A stretch of 64,000 nucleotides of DNA from Rariglobus sp041662485 (GCA_041662485.1 JBAZSJ010000024.1:1-64000); one strand, 5' to 3'; positions 19,146 to 28,634 are shown, numbered from the stretch's first letter. The notes: generated from the letters alone by a model not told the origin. Numbers and translations are program-made.

Positions 19146-21401
19146 TCAAAACCGCACGGTCGCCTTAACACCCACCGTGCGCGGCGCCGCCGGGATGCTC
19201 GTCGGGATGCCATACGCGCCGCCGATGTTACCCGAATCGAGCAGGTATTGCTTCCCGAAGACGTTGTTCACGTAACCGACAACTTCCCACCGCAGGCTGC
19301 GCGGACGATAGCCGAGCCGCAGGTTCACCAGCCCGAAGCCGCCTTGCCGCAGCGCGCCGCCGTTTTGCGCGTTGTCGTCCTCGAAGTAATAGGCCGAGCG
19401 GTAGGTGTAGAGCGGCGTGAAAAACACCGTGCCCGCGTCGGAAAGAGGCAGGGACAGCGCCGCGCCAACCGAGATCGTGTTCAATGAGGTCAGCCGGAAC
19501 GTGTTGCCGGCATAGGCCTGCGGCTGGTCGTCGTCATCCAGCCCGGAGAACTGGGCGTCCGTATAACCGTAGGTGCCGAACAGCGTGAGTTCCCGCGTGA
19601 CGTCGCCCTGCACGGTCGTCTCGAAGCCCTGCCCGCGCGCCCGCCCGCCGTCAATGGGAGCGACAACGCCGGGGGCGACGACGCGGTCCGTCTGAAAATG
19701 ATCAAAGTAATACTGGAAGACCGAAGCGTCGTAACGGATGCGGCGATTGTCGGTGGATCCCTTGATGCCCGCCTCGTAGTTCCAGACCGTCTCTTCATTA
19801 TTCGTTACCGGTGCCAGCGTGATTTCGTTGAAATGCAACACGGGCGGCTGGCGTCCGCGCGAGACCGCGGTGTAGGCGGTGAGATGCGGGGTGAACGCGT
19901 AACGGGCGTCCAACTGTCCCGCCCACGACTGAACATCGGCAGTGTTCTCGATCTGGCCGTTGCTGACCTGGAAGATGTTGTTGCCGCCGCCTGAGGTCGG
20001 CAGCGCGCCGGCGAGATTTCCCGGCACGGTGGCGGCGAAGGATTGGTAGCGTGAGATGATGCGTTCCTGCGTGGCGCGCAGCCCGGCGCCCACGGTGAGC
20101 TTGTCGGTGAGTTTGTAGTCGGCGCGTCCGAAGAGATCGCCGGAGGTCGTCTCGGACTCGTTCGTGTTGTGCTCGGAGTAACGCGGGTTGAGCGGAAAGG
20201 GAAATATGCCGCCGCTGGTCAAAAACGTGAACAGCGTGTTCTCGTCGGTGCCGATGAACACGGTCTGCACGTCCTTCCTCCACGCTACATTCACGCCAGT
20301 GGAGGCGGTGAGACGGCCGCCCTGATCGTAGGAAAAATTTACCTGCTGGCTGAGCTGCTGGCCGTGGAAATGCTCGCCCAGCTCGAGCAGGTAGAGGGAG
20401 GTGCCGTCGGCGTCGGACTCGTTGCGGCTCTCCACCTGCCGCCATGCGCTGGTCGAGGTGACCGTCCATGCATCGTTGAGTTCATGTTTTAGGATGCCGG
20501 TGAGTCCGGTGATGGTGCGCGTCACACCCAAGGCGGAACCACGGTTGAGATTGGCCGCCGTGTAGGGATTGGTGTTTGGAACGGGAGGAAACCCCGGTAT
20601 GCCCGTCGCGCTCTTGAAATCGATGCCGGGCGCATCGTCGTGCTGATAGTTGAAAATCAAATCCCCCGTGGTCTCGGGCGCCGGCTGCCAGCGAAGGCTG
20701 GTCCTGAATGCCACGGTGTTCTCCCCCTGGAGGTCGGAACCGTCGGCGAGATTCTCCACGTAGCCGTCGTGCCGGCTTTCGTAAACCGCCACACGGAGGA
20801 ACAGCGTATCCTTTACGACCGGGCGGTTGATGTAGGCGTCGGCCGCGACGGCGTTGTAATCACCAAGGCCAAGCGAAAGCGCGCCGGAGCTCTCGTTGAC
20901 GGCCCGGTTGCTCGTGAGGGACAGCGCGCCGCTCTCGACGCCCTCGCCGAACTGCGTTGGCTGCGGCCCCTTGAAAACCGCGATGTTGTCCACGTCGAAA
21001 AGGGCGACGTTGTTGCCATGCGCGTTGGTCAAGCGGACCCCGTCCTGAAAAACCGAGACGCGCGGCTGCACGCGTGGGTCGCTGGTGTCCGAAGTAAACC
21101 CGCGAATGTTGAGACTCACGTTGTCGGGAGCCTGTTCGGAGGCAAAGAGTCCCGGGACAAGCGGCGCCAAATCCTGATAATCGACAATGCCGTTGGTCTT
21201 CAGGAAATCGCCGGTGTAAGCGGTGACGGAGGCGGGTGTGTTTAAGCGCTCGTTTTCCGCACGGCTGGCAACGACCTCGACCGGCGCCAGCGCGGTGGAC
21301 TCTTCGGCCTGCAACCATCCGCCCGGGGCGCCGACAGTCGCAAAAACGAAAAAGACGCGTGACCGAAACCTGCGTGCTGAATGTGCGCTTGGTTCAGTCA
21401 T
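19146..21401 (-). CDS. TonB-dependent outer-membrane receptor
   Basis: A 751-residue receptor. After the leader comes a plug domain (about residues 40-155: PVEVVASRAENERLNTPASV, NIRGFTSD, VSVFQDGVRL, FKGPQPTQFGEG), then a 22-strand type barrel ending in the aromatic C-terminal residue of KATVRF. The plug resembles siderophore and carbohydrate receptors of the CirA/FecA kind, but the substrate cannot be told. The start lies 24 bp downstream of the lepB stop on the same strand, so co-transcription with lepB is possible, although the functions seem unrelated. Confidence 0.88.
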   Translation of the reverse strand: MTEPSAHSARRFRSRVFFVFATVGAPGGWLQAEESTALAPVEVVASRAENERLNTPASVTAYTGDFLKTNGIVDYQDLAPLVPGLFASEQAPDNVSLNIRGFTSDTSDPRVQPRVSVFQDGVRLTNAHGNNVALFDVDNIAVFKGPQPTQFGEGVESGALSLTSNRAVNESSGALSLGLGDYNAVAADAYINRPVVKDTLFLRVAVYESRHDGYVENLADGSDLQGENTVAFRTSLRWQPAPETTGDLIFNYQHDDAPGIDFKSATGIPGFPPVPNTNPYTAANLNRGSALGVTRTITGLTGILKHELNDAWTVTSTSAWRQVESRNESDADGTSLYLLELGEHFHGQQLSQQVNFSYDQGGRLTASTGVNVAWRKDVQTVFIGTDENTLFTFLTSGGIFPFPLNPRYSEHNTNESETTSGDLFGRADYKLTDKLTVGAGLRATQERIISRYQSFAATVPGNLAGALPTSGGGNNIFQVSNGQIENTADVQSWAGQLDARYAFTPHLTAYTAVSRGRQPPVLHFNEITLAPVTNNEETVWNYEAGIKGSTDNRRIRYDASVFQYYFDHFQTDRVVAPGVVAPIDGGRARGQGFETTVQGDVTRELTLFGTYGYTDAQFSGLDDDDQPQAYAGNTFRLTSLNTISVGAALSLPLSDAGTVFFTPLYTYRSAYYFEDDNAQNGGALRQGGFGLVNLRLGYRPRSLRWEVVGYVNNVFGKQYLLDSGNIGGAYGIPTSIPAAPRTVGVKATVRF

Positions 21402-21425
21402 GTGTGGATACGAGACGAAGCCAGC

Positions 21426-22742
21426 TTATGGAGCGATACCCCAGCGCTTGCTGAAGGGATAATAGATGCACAGCGGGCGTCCGACGACATCCTTGTCCTT
21501 CACGAAGCCCCAATAACGGCCGTCGAGACTGTTCGCGGAGTTGTCCCCCATCGGCAGATAGCTGCGCGCCGGAACCGTGATTTGCTGGCCGAGAAACAAC
21601 TGGGCGTTGGGGTAATCAGGCCTGGGCGTTCCGTTGAAATAACCGGTGTATGTTCCTGTCCGCTTGGCATTCTGGGCAAAGGCCGGCGCGCCGGTGATGG
21701 GCTTGCCGTTGCGGTAAAGGACGGGCTCCTTGATCTCCATGACGTCGCCGGGCGTGCCGACCAGGCGTTTGATGTAATACTGGTCGCCCTGGCTGTCTCC
21801 AAGCACGGGGATGTTTCCGGTGTGAAACACGAAGCCGTCGCCGACCTTCGGCCGCACGAAATTATAGCTCACGCGATCCACGAAAAGCTGGTCGCCCGTG
21901 AGGATGTCGAACGACAAGACGCGTTCGCCCGCTTTCACCATTCGGCCGGTGCGAATGAAGCGCACGCGTTCACTCAGGCCGCCGCCTGTGGGAACCTCGC
22001 GATCCACAAATTCACCGTTGGCCAATTTTGTGCGCAAGCCATCGGTCAGGGTCTTCGCGCCCGGGAAAAACGCATCGCGGATGACCCAGTCGAAATCAAA
22101 ATCGATCGGCACCTGGGTGACGACCTGCCGGTCGCCGACCAGGATGCGGTATTCGCGCTGGCGCGCGGGAAACACGCCCCATGAACGGCCGGGGACGTCC
22201 TGGTATTTCACCACGCCCCTGCCCTGCGATCCGTCGATGGGGAGAAGGATCTCGCCGTCATCCGGCGCGTTAAGCACGCGGGGGCGCGCTCCCAGCATCA
22301 CGAAGCGAACAGCCCGCATGGCCGTGTTCGGCTCGTCGGCCGGCGTGGCGAACACCTCGGGCGTCATGCCGTTGTAGCTCGGCCACATTGAATTGGTCGG
22401 AATCTTGAAAGGCTGCACGAAATACGCGCGCACGCCGAGGATCACGATGGCGGCCACGAGGAAAAACTCCACGTTCTCGGTCCAGCTCGATTTCGGGTAA
22501 TGCGTGCCACCGACCTTGCGCAGGACGCCCTCAAGCGACTCGATGCCGAGCTTGAGCTTGCTGGAGTCGGCCTTGGCGCGGAGCTGCTGGCGGACGGTCT
22601 CGGTGGCCTGCTGAAGCGAGCCGAGCTCGGCGGCGGACATCAGGTCGCGACGGTAGTGATAGACCTTCTCGGACAGCTCCAGCCAGTTGGCGGCGTTGGT
22701 CCGCATTTTCTTTTCCACTGAATCGAAGAGGCCGAAGAGCAT
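21426..22742 (-). CDS. lepB: Signal peptidase I
   Basis: Type I signal peptidase cleaves signal peptides of exported proteins at the periplasmic face. With ATG 22742 the protein has 438 residues, long for the family. An N-terminal cytoplasmic extension (about 1-90) precedes one membrane helix (FFLVAAIVILGVRAYFVQPF). The catalytic Ser is about residue 118 in KIPTNSMWPS, the general-base Lys is in YYIKRLVGTPGD, and box E is MGDNSANSLDGRYWG. A large insertion separates the Ser and Lys boxes. An alternative ATG at 22769 would put its first codons inside a REP-like palindrome, so 22742 is preferred. It lies just downstream of lepA, a classic lepA-lepB pairing. Confidence 0.92.
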   Translation of the reverse strand: MLFGLFDSVEKKMRTNAANWLELSEKVYHYRRDLMSAAELGSLQQATETVRQQLRAKADSSKLKLGIESLEGVLRKVGGTHYPKSSWTENVEFFLVAAIVILGVRAYFVQPFKIPTNSMWPSYNGMTPEVFATPADEPNTAMRAVRFVMLGARPRVLNAPDDGEILLPIDGSQGRGVVKYQDVPGRSWGVFPARQREYRILVGDRQVVTQVPIDFDFDWVIRDAFFPGAKTLTDGLRTKLANGEFVDREVPTGGGLSERVRFIRTGRMVKAGERVLSFDILTGDQLFVDRVSYNFVRPKVGDGFVFHTGNIPVLGDSQGDQYYIKRLVGTPGDVMEIKEPVLYRNGKPITGAPAFAQNAKRTGTYTGYFNGTPRPDYPNAQLFLGQQITVPARSYLPMGDNSANSLDGRYWGFVKDKDVVGRPLCIYYPFSKRWGIAP

Positions 22743-22757
22743 GGGAAACTTGGAACT

Positions 22758-22832
22758 GTAGGAGCCCATTTATGGGCGATGATTTCAATGGAATTACGTG
22801 GAAGTCTTGATTGCCCATAAATGGGCTCCTAC
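22758..22832. repeat. REP-like inverted pair between lepA and lepB
   Basis: GTAGGAGCCCATTTATGGGC at 22758 is mirrored by GCCCATAAATGGGCTCCTAC ending at 22832. Each half forms its own hairpin (GCCCAT/ATGGGC) and the two halves are inverted copies, as in a BIME. It shares the head GTAGGAGC with the copies near 29.3 kb. Confidence 0.7.
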
Positions 22833-22837
22833 GAAAA

Positions 22838-24631
22838 CTAATTCTTCAGAATCTGGATGAACGTGTCCGGCGGGATGTTCACCTTGCCGATCATCTTCAT
22901 CTTCTTTTTGCCCTCTTTCTGCTTGTCGAGGAGCTTGCGCTTGCGGGAGATGTCGCCGCCGTAGCACTTCGCGGTGACGTCCTTGCGCATTTCCTTCACG
23001 TTGTCGCGGGCGATGATCTTGCCGCCGATGGCGGCCTGGATGGCGACCTTGAACATCTGCGGAGGGATGATGTCGGCGAGTTTCTCGCAGAGCACGCGGC
23101 CTTTGCCCTCGGCCTTGTCGCGATGAACGATGCTGGAGAACGCGTCGACGGGGTCGCCGTTGATCATGATGTCCATCTTCACGAGATCGGCCTGCTGGTA
23201 TTCGCCGAGGTCGTAATCCATCGAACCGTAGCCATGCGTGACGGACTTTAGACGATCGTTGAAATCGACGAGGATCTCGTTGAGCGGAAGCACGCAGCTG
23301 AGCATGACGCGATTGCCGTCGAGCGTGTCGGTGTGGTCGCACATGCCGCGCTTTTCCATGATCAGCGCGAGGATGTCGCCCATGGACTCGTTGGGGATGT
23401 GGATGGACGCCTTGATCGTCGGCTCGCTGATATACTCGATCGTGCCGGGGTCCGGAAGGTTGACGGGATTGTCGACTTCGATCTCCGGCCTGCTGTGCGG
23501 CTTCACGCGGTAAACCACGCTCGGATAGGTCGAGATGATGTCCACGTCGTGCTCGCGGCGGATGCGCTCCTGGATGATCTCCATGTGGAGGAGTCCGAGG
23601 AAGCCGCAGCGGAAACCGAAGCCGAGCGCGATGGAGCTCTCCGACGAATAGAGGAACGCGGCGTCGTTGAGGCGCAGGCGGCCGAGGGCCGCCTTGAGCT
23701 TTTCGTAGTCGCTCGATTCGAGCGGATACAGACCGCAGAAGACCATCGGCCGGACCTCCTTGTAACCGGGCAGCATCTCCGTGGCGGGGTTTTTCGCGAG
23801 GGTGAGCGTGTCGCCGATCTTGATTTCGGACGGGTCTTTGATGTTGGAAACAATGTAGCCGACGTCACCGGCGCCGAGGATGTCCATCTTGGTCATCTTC
23901 GGGGTGAACACGCCGACTTCCTTGATTTCGGACTTCTGATTGTTGCTCATCAGGAGCATCTGGTCGCCGGCCTTGACGGCGCCGGAGAACACGCGGGCGT
24001 GGGTGATGACCCCGCGGTAGGAGTCGTAGATCGAATCGAACACCAGTGCGCGGGTGTGCGGATGATGAGACCAGCGTGGCGGCGGGATGCGCGCGACGAC
24101 GGCCTCGAGGATGTCCTGGATGCCTATGCCGGACTTACCGCTGGCGAGGATGGCCTCTTCGCCGGGAATCATGAGGATGTCCTCGAGCTGGGTGATGCAG
24201 AGATCGAGGTTGGCGGACGGCAGGTCGATCTTGTTGATGACCGGGATGATTTTCAGGCCCTGAGCGGTGGCGAGGTGGGCGTTGGCCACGGTCTGCGCCT
24301 CGACGCCTTGGGCGGCGTCGATCAGGAGGACGGCGCCTTCGCAGGCGGCCAGCGAACGCGAGACTTCGTAGGCGAAGTCCACGTGGCCGGGGGTGTCCAT
24401 GAGGTTGATCTTATAAATGATCCCGTCCTTGGCCGGATAATGCATCGTCACCGGGTGGCTCTTGATGGTGATGCCGCGCTCCTTCTCCAGATCCATCGAG
24501 TCGAGATGCTGCTCGGTGAGCACGCGCTGCGTGACCGTGTTGGTGTATTCCAGCAGGCGGTCGGAAAGAGTCGTCTTGCCGTGGTCGACGTGGGCGATGA
24601 TGCAGAAATTACGAGTGAGGGAGACGTCCAT
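22838..24631 (-). CDS. lepA: Elongation factor 4 (LepA GTPase)
   Basis: The ribosome-associated translational GTPase EF4/LepA, 597 residues, the normal length. G1 is AHVDHGKTT (about residues 13-21), G3 is DTPGHVDF, G4 is NKIDLPSA and the switch region holds ERGITIKS. It continues through the EF-G-like domains to the LepA-specific C-terminal domain (GKVNIPPDTFIQILKN), rich in KKKMK. The gene precedes lepB and follows fabD on the same strand. Confidence 0.96.
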   Translation of the reverse strand: MDVSLTRNFCIIAHVDHGKTTLSDRLLEYTNTVTQRVLTEQHLDSMDLEKERGITIKSHPVTMHYPAKDGIIYKINLMDTPGHVDFAYEVSRSLAACEGAVLLIDAAQGVEAQTVANAHLATAQGLKIIPVINKIDLPSANLDLCITQLEDILMIPGEEAILASGKSGIGIQDILEAVVARIPPPRWSHHPHTRALVFDSIYDSYRGVITHARVFSGAVKAGDQMLLMSNNQKSEIKEVGVFTPKMTKMDILGAGDVGYIVSNIKDPSEIKIGDTLTLAKNPATEMLPGYKEVRPMVFCGLYPLESSDYEKLKAALGRLRLNDAAFLYSSESSIALGFGFRCGFLGLLHMEIIQERIRREHDVDIISTYPSVVYRVKPHSRPEIEVDNPVNLPDPGTIEYISEPTIKASIHIPNESMGDILALIMEKRGMCDHTDTLDGNRVMLSCVLPLNEILVDFNDRLKSVTHGYGSMDYDLGEYQQADLVKMDIMINGDPVDAFSSIVHRDKAEGKGRVLCEKLADIIPPQMFKVAIQAAIGGKIIARDNVKEMRKDVTAKCYGGDISRKRKLLDKQKEGKKKMKMIGKVNIPPDTFIQILKN

Positions 24632-24721
24632 GCGGTCAGGCTGAGGGAGTCCCGTGGGGCGGGACTGCGAATGCGGTTGAGAAGTGTTAAGGGGTCAGCG
24701 TGTGGCCGCCCCTCGCGGCAT

Positions 24722-25627
24722 TCAAGCCGTCAAATCGGCAAATTCGGACATGCTTTTGACGACCCAAGCCTTGTCGGTGCGCTTGGCGAGACCCGCCAGC
24801 ACTCCGCCCGGCCCGAGTTCAAGGAACGACGTCACGCCGGCGGCAACGGCCGAGCGCATGCAATCTTCCCAAAGCACTGACGAGACAACCTGTTTCACAA
24901 GCGCTTCGCGGATCGCGGCGGGCTCGCTGACGGCCTGGCCGGTGGTGTTGGTGAACACGGTGAGCTGGGGCGCGTTGAAAGTGATCGATTGCAGGAAGGT
25001 CGCGAAAGCCGCGCGGGCGGGCTCCATCAGGCGGCTGTGGTAGGCGCCGGCGACGTTGAGCGGGATGACTTTTTTGATGCCGCGGTCCTTGGCGGCGGCG
25101 ACGGCGGCGTCCACCTTGGCCTTGTCACCGGAGACGATGATCTGGCCGGGGGCGTTGAAGTTGGCGGCCTCGATGTCGAACGCGGCGCAAAGGTCGTAGA
25201 TCGTCTTGCGCTCTTCGCCGAGGATCGCGGCCATGCCGCCGGTGGTCTGCTCGCAGGCGAGCTGCATGAGGCGTCCGCGTTCGGCGACGACCTTGAGACC
25301 GGTTGCGAAATCAAACACGCCGGCCGCGGTCAACGCGGTGATCTCGCCGAGGCTCAGGCCAAGGGCGAACTTCACGTCGCCGAGTTTCCCCTGCTCTTTC
25401 AGAATGGCGTGGAGCGCCATGCCCTGCACGAAAAGCGCGGGCTGGCAGACCTTCGTCTGGGTAAGTTCGGTCTCGGGGCCTTCGAAGCAGATTTTGGCGA
25501 GATCCCAGCCAAGCACACGGTTGGCCTCGTCGTAGAGGGCGCGCGCGGTGGCGGAGTTTTCGTAGAGCGACTTGCCCATGCCGACCTTCTGGGCGCCTTG
25601 TCCGGAGAAAATAAGTGCGGTAGCCAT
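24722..25627 (-). CDS. fabD: Malonyl-CoA:ACP S-malonyltransferase
   Basis: FabD loads malonyl groups onto acyl carrier protein for fatty-acid synthesis in the cytoplasm. The start ATG 25627 gives 301 residues beginning MATALIFSGQGAQKVGMGKS, with the family's IFSGQGAQ oxyanion motif. The nucleophile is in ALGLSLGEITAL (GLSLGE), and the catalytic His is in VAGAYHSRLM. Codons upstream of 25627 lack family similarity. It is followed by lepA after 90 bp. Confidence 0.95.
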   Translation of the reverse strand: MATALIFSGQGAQKVGMGKSLYENSATARALYDEANRVLGWDLAKICFEGPETELTQTKVCQPALFVQGMALHAILKEQGKLGDVKFALGLSLGEITALTAAGVFDFATGLKVVAERGRLMQLACEQTTGGMAAILGEERKTIYDLCAAFDIEAANFNAPGQIIVSGDKAKVDAAVAAAKDRGIKKVIPLNVAGAYHSRLMEPARAAFATFLQSITFNAPQLTVFTNTTGQAVSEPAAIREALVKQVVSSVLWEDCMRSAVAAGVTSFLELGPGGVLAGLAKRTDKAWVVKSMSEFADLTA

Positions 25628-25677
25628 GTTGGGTAAACGAACACGCGTAAAGCCCTCCCACGCCGAAACCAAGCCCT

Positions 25678-25708
25678 AAAAAAACAGGCCGTCGTGCGGA
25701 CGGACCTG
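25678..25708 (-). terminator. Rho-independent terminator of pilT-like gene
   Basis: On the minus strand CAGGTCCGTC pairs with GACGGCCTG (one mismatch/bulge) and is followed by seven T. It sits between the stop of the pilT-like gene and the fabD start. Confidence 0.75.
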
Positions 25709-25720
25709 CGTTTGGGAACC

Positions 25721-26806
25721 TTACTTGAAGAAGATGCCCTTCAGATTCATCTCCAGCGCCTGCGGATTCGGCGAGAAGCGCAGCCCCTCGGCCTTGCTGA
25801 TAGTCCCGGCTTTCACCAAGCGATAGAGATCGCGGTTGAACGAGAAGCTCGCCGAGTCGCTGCCGCCCTCCAGAAGGCCTTGGATTTTCTCGAACTGTCC
25901 TTCCAAGATCAGGTTTCTGACAACCGAGTCGGTCGCGAGGATTTCGTTGGCGGGCACGCGGCCGCCGCCTTCCATCGCGGGAATAAGCTTCTGGCAGATG
26001 AAGCCGCGAATGGTGCCGGATATTTGCCGCCGCGCCTGAACCTGTTGGTCGGGTGGGAAAAACTCAAACAGACGGGTGAGCGCCTGGGCCACCGTGCCGG
26101 CGTGCATCGTGGAGAGCACAAGGTGCCCCGTTTCCGCCGCCGAGATCGCGGTCTCGAATGTCTCCTTGTCGCGCATTTCACCGATCAAGATGATGTCGGG
26201 ATTCTGGCGCAGCACGGACTTGATCGCCATTTCGAAGTTCGGCACGTCGAGGCCGATCTCACGCTGCTGGAAAACCGATTTCTCGTCCGAAAACGTATAC
26301 TCGATCGGATCCTCAAGCGTGACGATATGCTTGTCCATGTTCTGGTTTATCCAGTGGAGCATGGCCGCGAGGGTGGAGCTTTTGCCGGAGCCCGTGGCGC
26401 CGCAGATCAGGAGAATGCCGTCTTTGGCTTTCGCCAGGTTGAGCATCGGATCCGCGTTCAGGCCCAGTTCCTCGAAAGTCGGCACCTTGCTCTTGATATG
26501 GCGGAACACGATGCTTCCGGTGCCGCGCTGGTGGAAGGCGTTGACGCGAAAGCGACCCACGCCATCCGCCGCATACGCGAAGTCCACCTGCCCGTCATCT
26601 TCCCAGCGTTGACGGAAAACGGCCGGCACATGGGTATCCACAAACTCGCGCACTTCGCTCGCGGTGATCGGATCCATGTCCACCGGCTTCAAACGTCCGG
26701 AGAGGCGCACATAACCGGGTTTCTCGGACTTGATGACGATGTCGCTCGCCCCGCTCTCCACCGCGAGCTTGAGCAGATCGTTAAAGATTTCGGTGTTAAG
26801 GGCCAT
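25721..26806 (-). CDS. pilT: Type IV pilus retraction ATPase (PilT/PilU family)
   Basis: A 361-residue hexameric ATPase that drives pilus retraction and twitching motility. It has an N-terminal PAS-like domain (about 1-95), Walker A ICGATGSGKSSTLA (about 130), an Asp box (LEDPIEY), Walker B (DIILIGEMRD) and a His box (TGHLVLSTMHAG). The C-terminus is longer than in PilT and slightly PilU-like, so the exact paralogue is uncertain. It is divergent from dapA with 81 bp between starts and has its own terminator. Confidence 0.9.
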   Translation of the reverse strand: MALNTEIFNDLLKLAVESGASDIVIKSEKPGYVRLSGRLKPVDMDPITASEVREFVDTHVPAVFRQRWEDDGQVDFAYAADGVGRFRVNAFHQRGTGSIVFRHIKSKVPTFEELGLNADPMLNLAKAKDGILLICGATGSGKSSTLAAMLHWINQNMDKHIVTLEDPIEYTFSDEKSVFQQREIGLDVPNFEMAIKSVLRQNPDIILIGEMRDKETFETAISAAETGHLVLSTMHAGTVAQALTRLFEFFPPDQQVQARRQISGTIRGFICQKLIPAMEGGGRVPANEILATDSVVRNLILEGQFEKIQGLLEGGSDSASFSFNRDLYRLVKAGTISKAEGLRFSPNPQALEMNLKGIFFK

Positions 26807-26887
26807 GGGTTGAAGCGGATGAAAAACGTTGCGGATTTGTTAAAGTGGGGTGCTCTCCTGTGCAAGGTATCTTCCTGTAAACCCTCC

Positions 26888-27775
26888 ATGAAACTCCGCC
26901 CGTTGACCGGCACCATCACCGCCCTTGTAACGCCTTTCAGAAACCAGGCCGTCGCCCACGACGATCTGCGCAAGCTGGTGGAGTTCCAGATAAAGTCCGG
27001 CATCAACGGACTCGTCCCCGTCGGCACGACCGGCGAGTCCCCCACTCTTTCGCATGACGAACATCTCGATGTTGTCCGCGCCGTGGTCGAGGCTTCGCGC
27101 GGTCGCGTGCCCGTCATCGCCGGCACCGGCTCCAACTCGACCGAGGAGGCCGTTGATCTCACCCACCTCGCCACCGAGGCCGGCGTGGACGCCGTGCTCG
27201 TCGTCGCGCCCTACTACAACAAGCCCAGCCAGGAGGGCGTGTTCCGCTACTTCAGCGCCGTCGCCGAGGCGACCGACAAGCCCGTCATCCTCTACTCCAT
27301 CCCCGGCCGCTGCGGCATCGAGATCGGCGTGCCGGTCGTCGAGCGCCTGCGCGCGAAGTATCCCCATGTGCGCTACATCAAGGAAGCCGGCGGCTCCGTT
27401 GATCGCGTGGACCAGCTCAAGAGCGCCATGGGCAAGGACATCACCGTGCTCAGCGGCGACGACAGCCTGACCCTGCCCTTCATCTCCGTCGGCGCCGAGG
27501 GTGTCATCAGCGTGGCGTCCAACTTGTATCCCAAGGAAGTCGTCCAACTGGTTAACGCCGCCCTCGCCGGCGAAGCCGCCAAGGCCACCAGGCTCCATCG
27601 GAAGCTCTATCCCGTCTTCAAGACACTCTTCATCGAGCCCAATCCCGTGCCCGTAAAACTCGGCATGCGCCGCGCCGGCATCATCGGCTCCGACGAGGTT
27701 CGCTCGCCCCTGTGCGAGATGACCAAGGCCAACGAGCAAACCCTCATCAACGTCCTCACGACGTTCAAAAAGTAA
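26888..27775 (+). CDS. dapA: 4-hydroxy-tetrahydrodipicolinate synthase
   Basis: DapA condenses pyruvate with aspartate semialdehyde, the first committed step of lysine and meso-diaminopimelate synthesis. It has 295 residues from ATG 26888 (MKLRPLTGTITALVTPF). Motifs are VGTTGESPTLSHDEH, the catalytic Tyr in VVAPYYNKPSQEG, and the Schiff-base Lys in VRYIKEAGGS. The upstream part of the open frame is antisense to pilT and not coding. dapB starts 2 bp after the stop, so the two form an operon. No lysine-riboswitch leader fits in the 81-bp gap to pilT. Confidence 0.96.
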   Translation: MKLRPLTGTITALVTPFRNQAVAHDDLRKLVEFQIKSGINGLVPVGTTGESPTLSHDEHLDVVRAVVEASRGRVPVIAGTGSNSTEEAVDLTHLATEAGVDAVLVVAPYYNKPSQEGVFRYFSAVAEATDKPVILYSIPGRCGIEIGVPVVERLRAKYPHVRYIKEAGGSVDRVDQLKSAMGKDITVLSGDDSLTLPFISVGAEGVISVASNLYPKEVVQLVNAALAGEAAKATRLHRKLYPVFKTLFIEPNPVPVKLGMRRAGIIGSDEVRSPLCEMTKANEQTLINVLTTFKK

Positions 27776-27777
27776 CC

Positions 27778-28509
27778 ATGTCCCTCCGCATCGCGATTAT
27801 CGGCGCCAAGGGTCGCATGGGGCAGGCCAACCTAGCCGCCGCCAAGGCGGCCGGCGCCACCGTCGTCGCCGCCCTCGACCAGGGAGACGATCTCTCCGCG
27901 GGCATCGCCGCGGCCGACGTCGTCATCGACTTCAGCTTCCACGCCGCCACCGCCGAGGTCATCCGCCTCTGCGCCGTCCACGACAAGGCCCTCGTCATCG
28001 GCACCACCGGACACTCCGCCGATGAAAAAAAGCACCTCCTCGCCGCGGCCGCGAAGATCCGCTGCGTCTGGTCGGGCAACTATTCCGTGGGCGTGAACCT
28101 GCTCTTCGCCCTCACCCGCCGCGCCGCCTCCGTCCTCGGTTCCGACTACGACGCCGAGGTGATTGAGATGCACCACCGTTTCAAGAAGGACGCGCCCAGC
28201 GGCACCGCCGCGCGCCTGCTCGAGATCATCCTTGAGGAGCGCAAGCTCGACGCCTCCGCGCTCCGCCACGGACGCGAGGGCATCACCGGCGAGCGCACCT
28301 CCACCGAGGTCGGCATCCATGCCCTCCGCGGCGGCGACGTCGTTGGCGACCACACCGTCATGTTCGCCGCCCTCGGCGAGCGCGTGGAACTCACGCACAA
28401 GGCGTCCGATCGCGGCATCTTTGCGCGCGGAGCCGTCCGCGCCGCCCGGTGGGTCGTCGATCAAAAGCCCGGTGTTTACGACATGCAGGACGTTCTCGCG
28501 CTGCGCTGA
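27778..28509 (+). CDS. dapB: 4-hydroxy-tetrahydrodipicolinate reductase
   Basis: DapB performs the NAD(P)H-dependent reduction after DapA in diaminopimelate/lysine synthesis. It has 243 residues with a Rossmann motif IAIIGAKGRMGQ at the N-terminus, IGTTGHSADEK in the middle, and the catalytic signature EMHHRFKKDAPSGTA containing the His and Lys of the active site. It is slightly shorter than the E. coli enzyme, as is common. It is transcribed with dapA. Confidence 0.96.
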   Translation: MSLRIAIIGAKGRMGQANLAAAKAAGATVVAALDQGDDLSAGIAAADVVIDFSFHAATAEVIRLCAVHDKALVIGTTGHSADEKKHLLAAAAKIRCVWSGNYSVGVNLLFALTRRAASVLGSDYDAEVIEMHHRFKKDAPSGTAARLLEIILEERKLDASALRHGREGITGERTSTEVGIHALRGGDVVGDHTVMFAALGERVELTHKASDRGIFARGAVRAARWVVDQKPGVYDMQDVLALR

Positions 28510-28521
28510 TGCGCCGCGCGA

Positions 28522-28631
28522 AATGACCAATGTTCAATGACGCAATGACCAATGAAATACTCCCCGACATTCACGTCTTTAGATTTTGAGGCTCCCCCGT
28601 TGGTCATTGGTCATTGGTCATTGGTCATTTC
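28522..28631. repeat. AATGACCAATG / GGTCATT repeat cluster
   Basis: Four perfect tandem copies of the heptamer GGTCATT occupy 28602-28629. Upstream, AATGACCAATG occurs at about 28522 and again near 28545, the reverse complement of the tandem block, so the two parts can pair across about 50 nt. It lies between dapB and ruvA. It is too short and ungapped to be CRISPR. Confidence 0.7.
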
Positions 28632-28634
28632 TTC

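Noticed and set aside
23333..24880. 515-codon plus-strand frame opposite lepA
   Set aside because: Antisense shadow of the highly conserved lepA gene.
26807..26887. Lysine riboswitch before dapA
   Set aside because: The 81-bp gap between divergent starts is too short and shows no fitting structure.
28602..28629. GGTCATT repeats as a CRISPR array
   Set aside because: Heptamers are contiguous with no spacers and there are no cas genes in the window.
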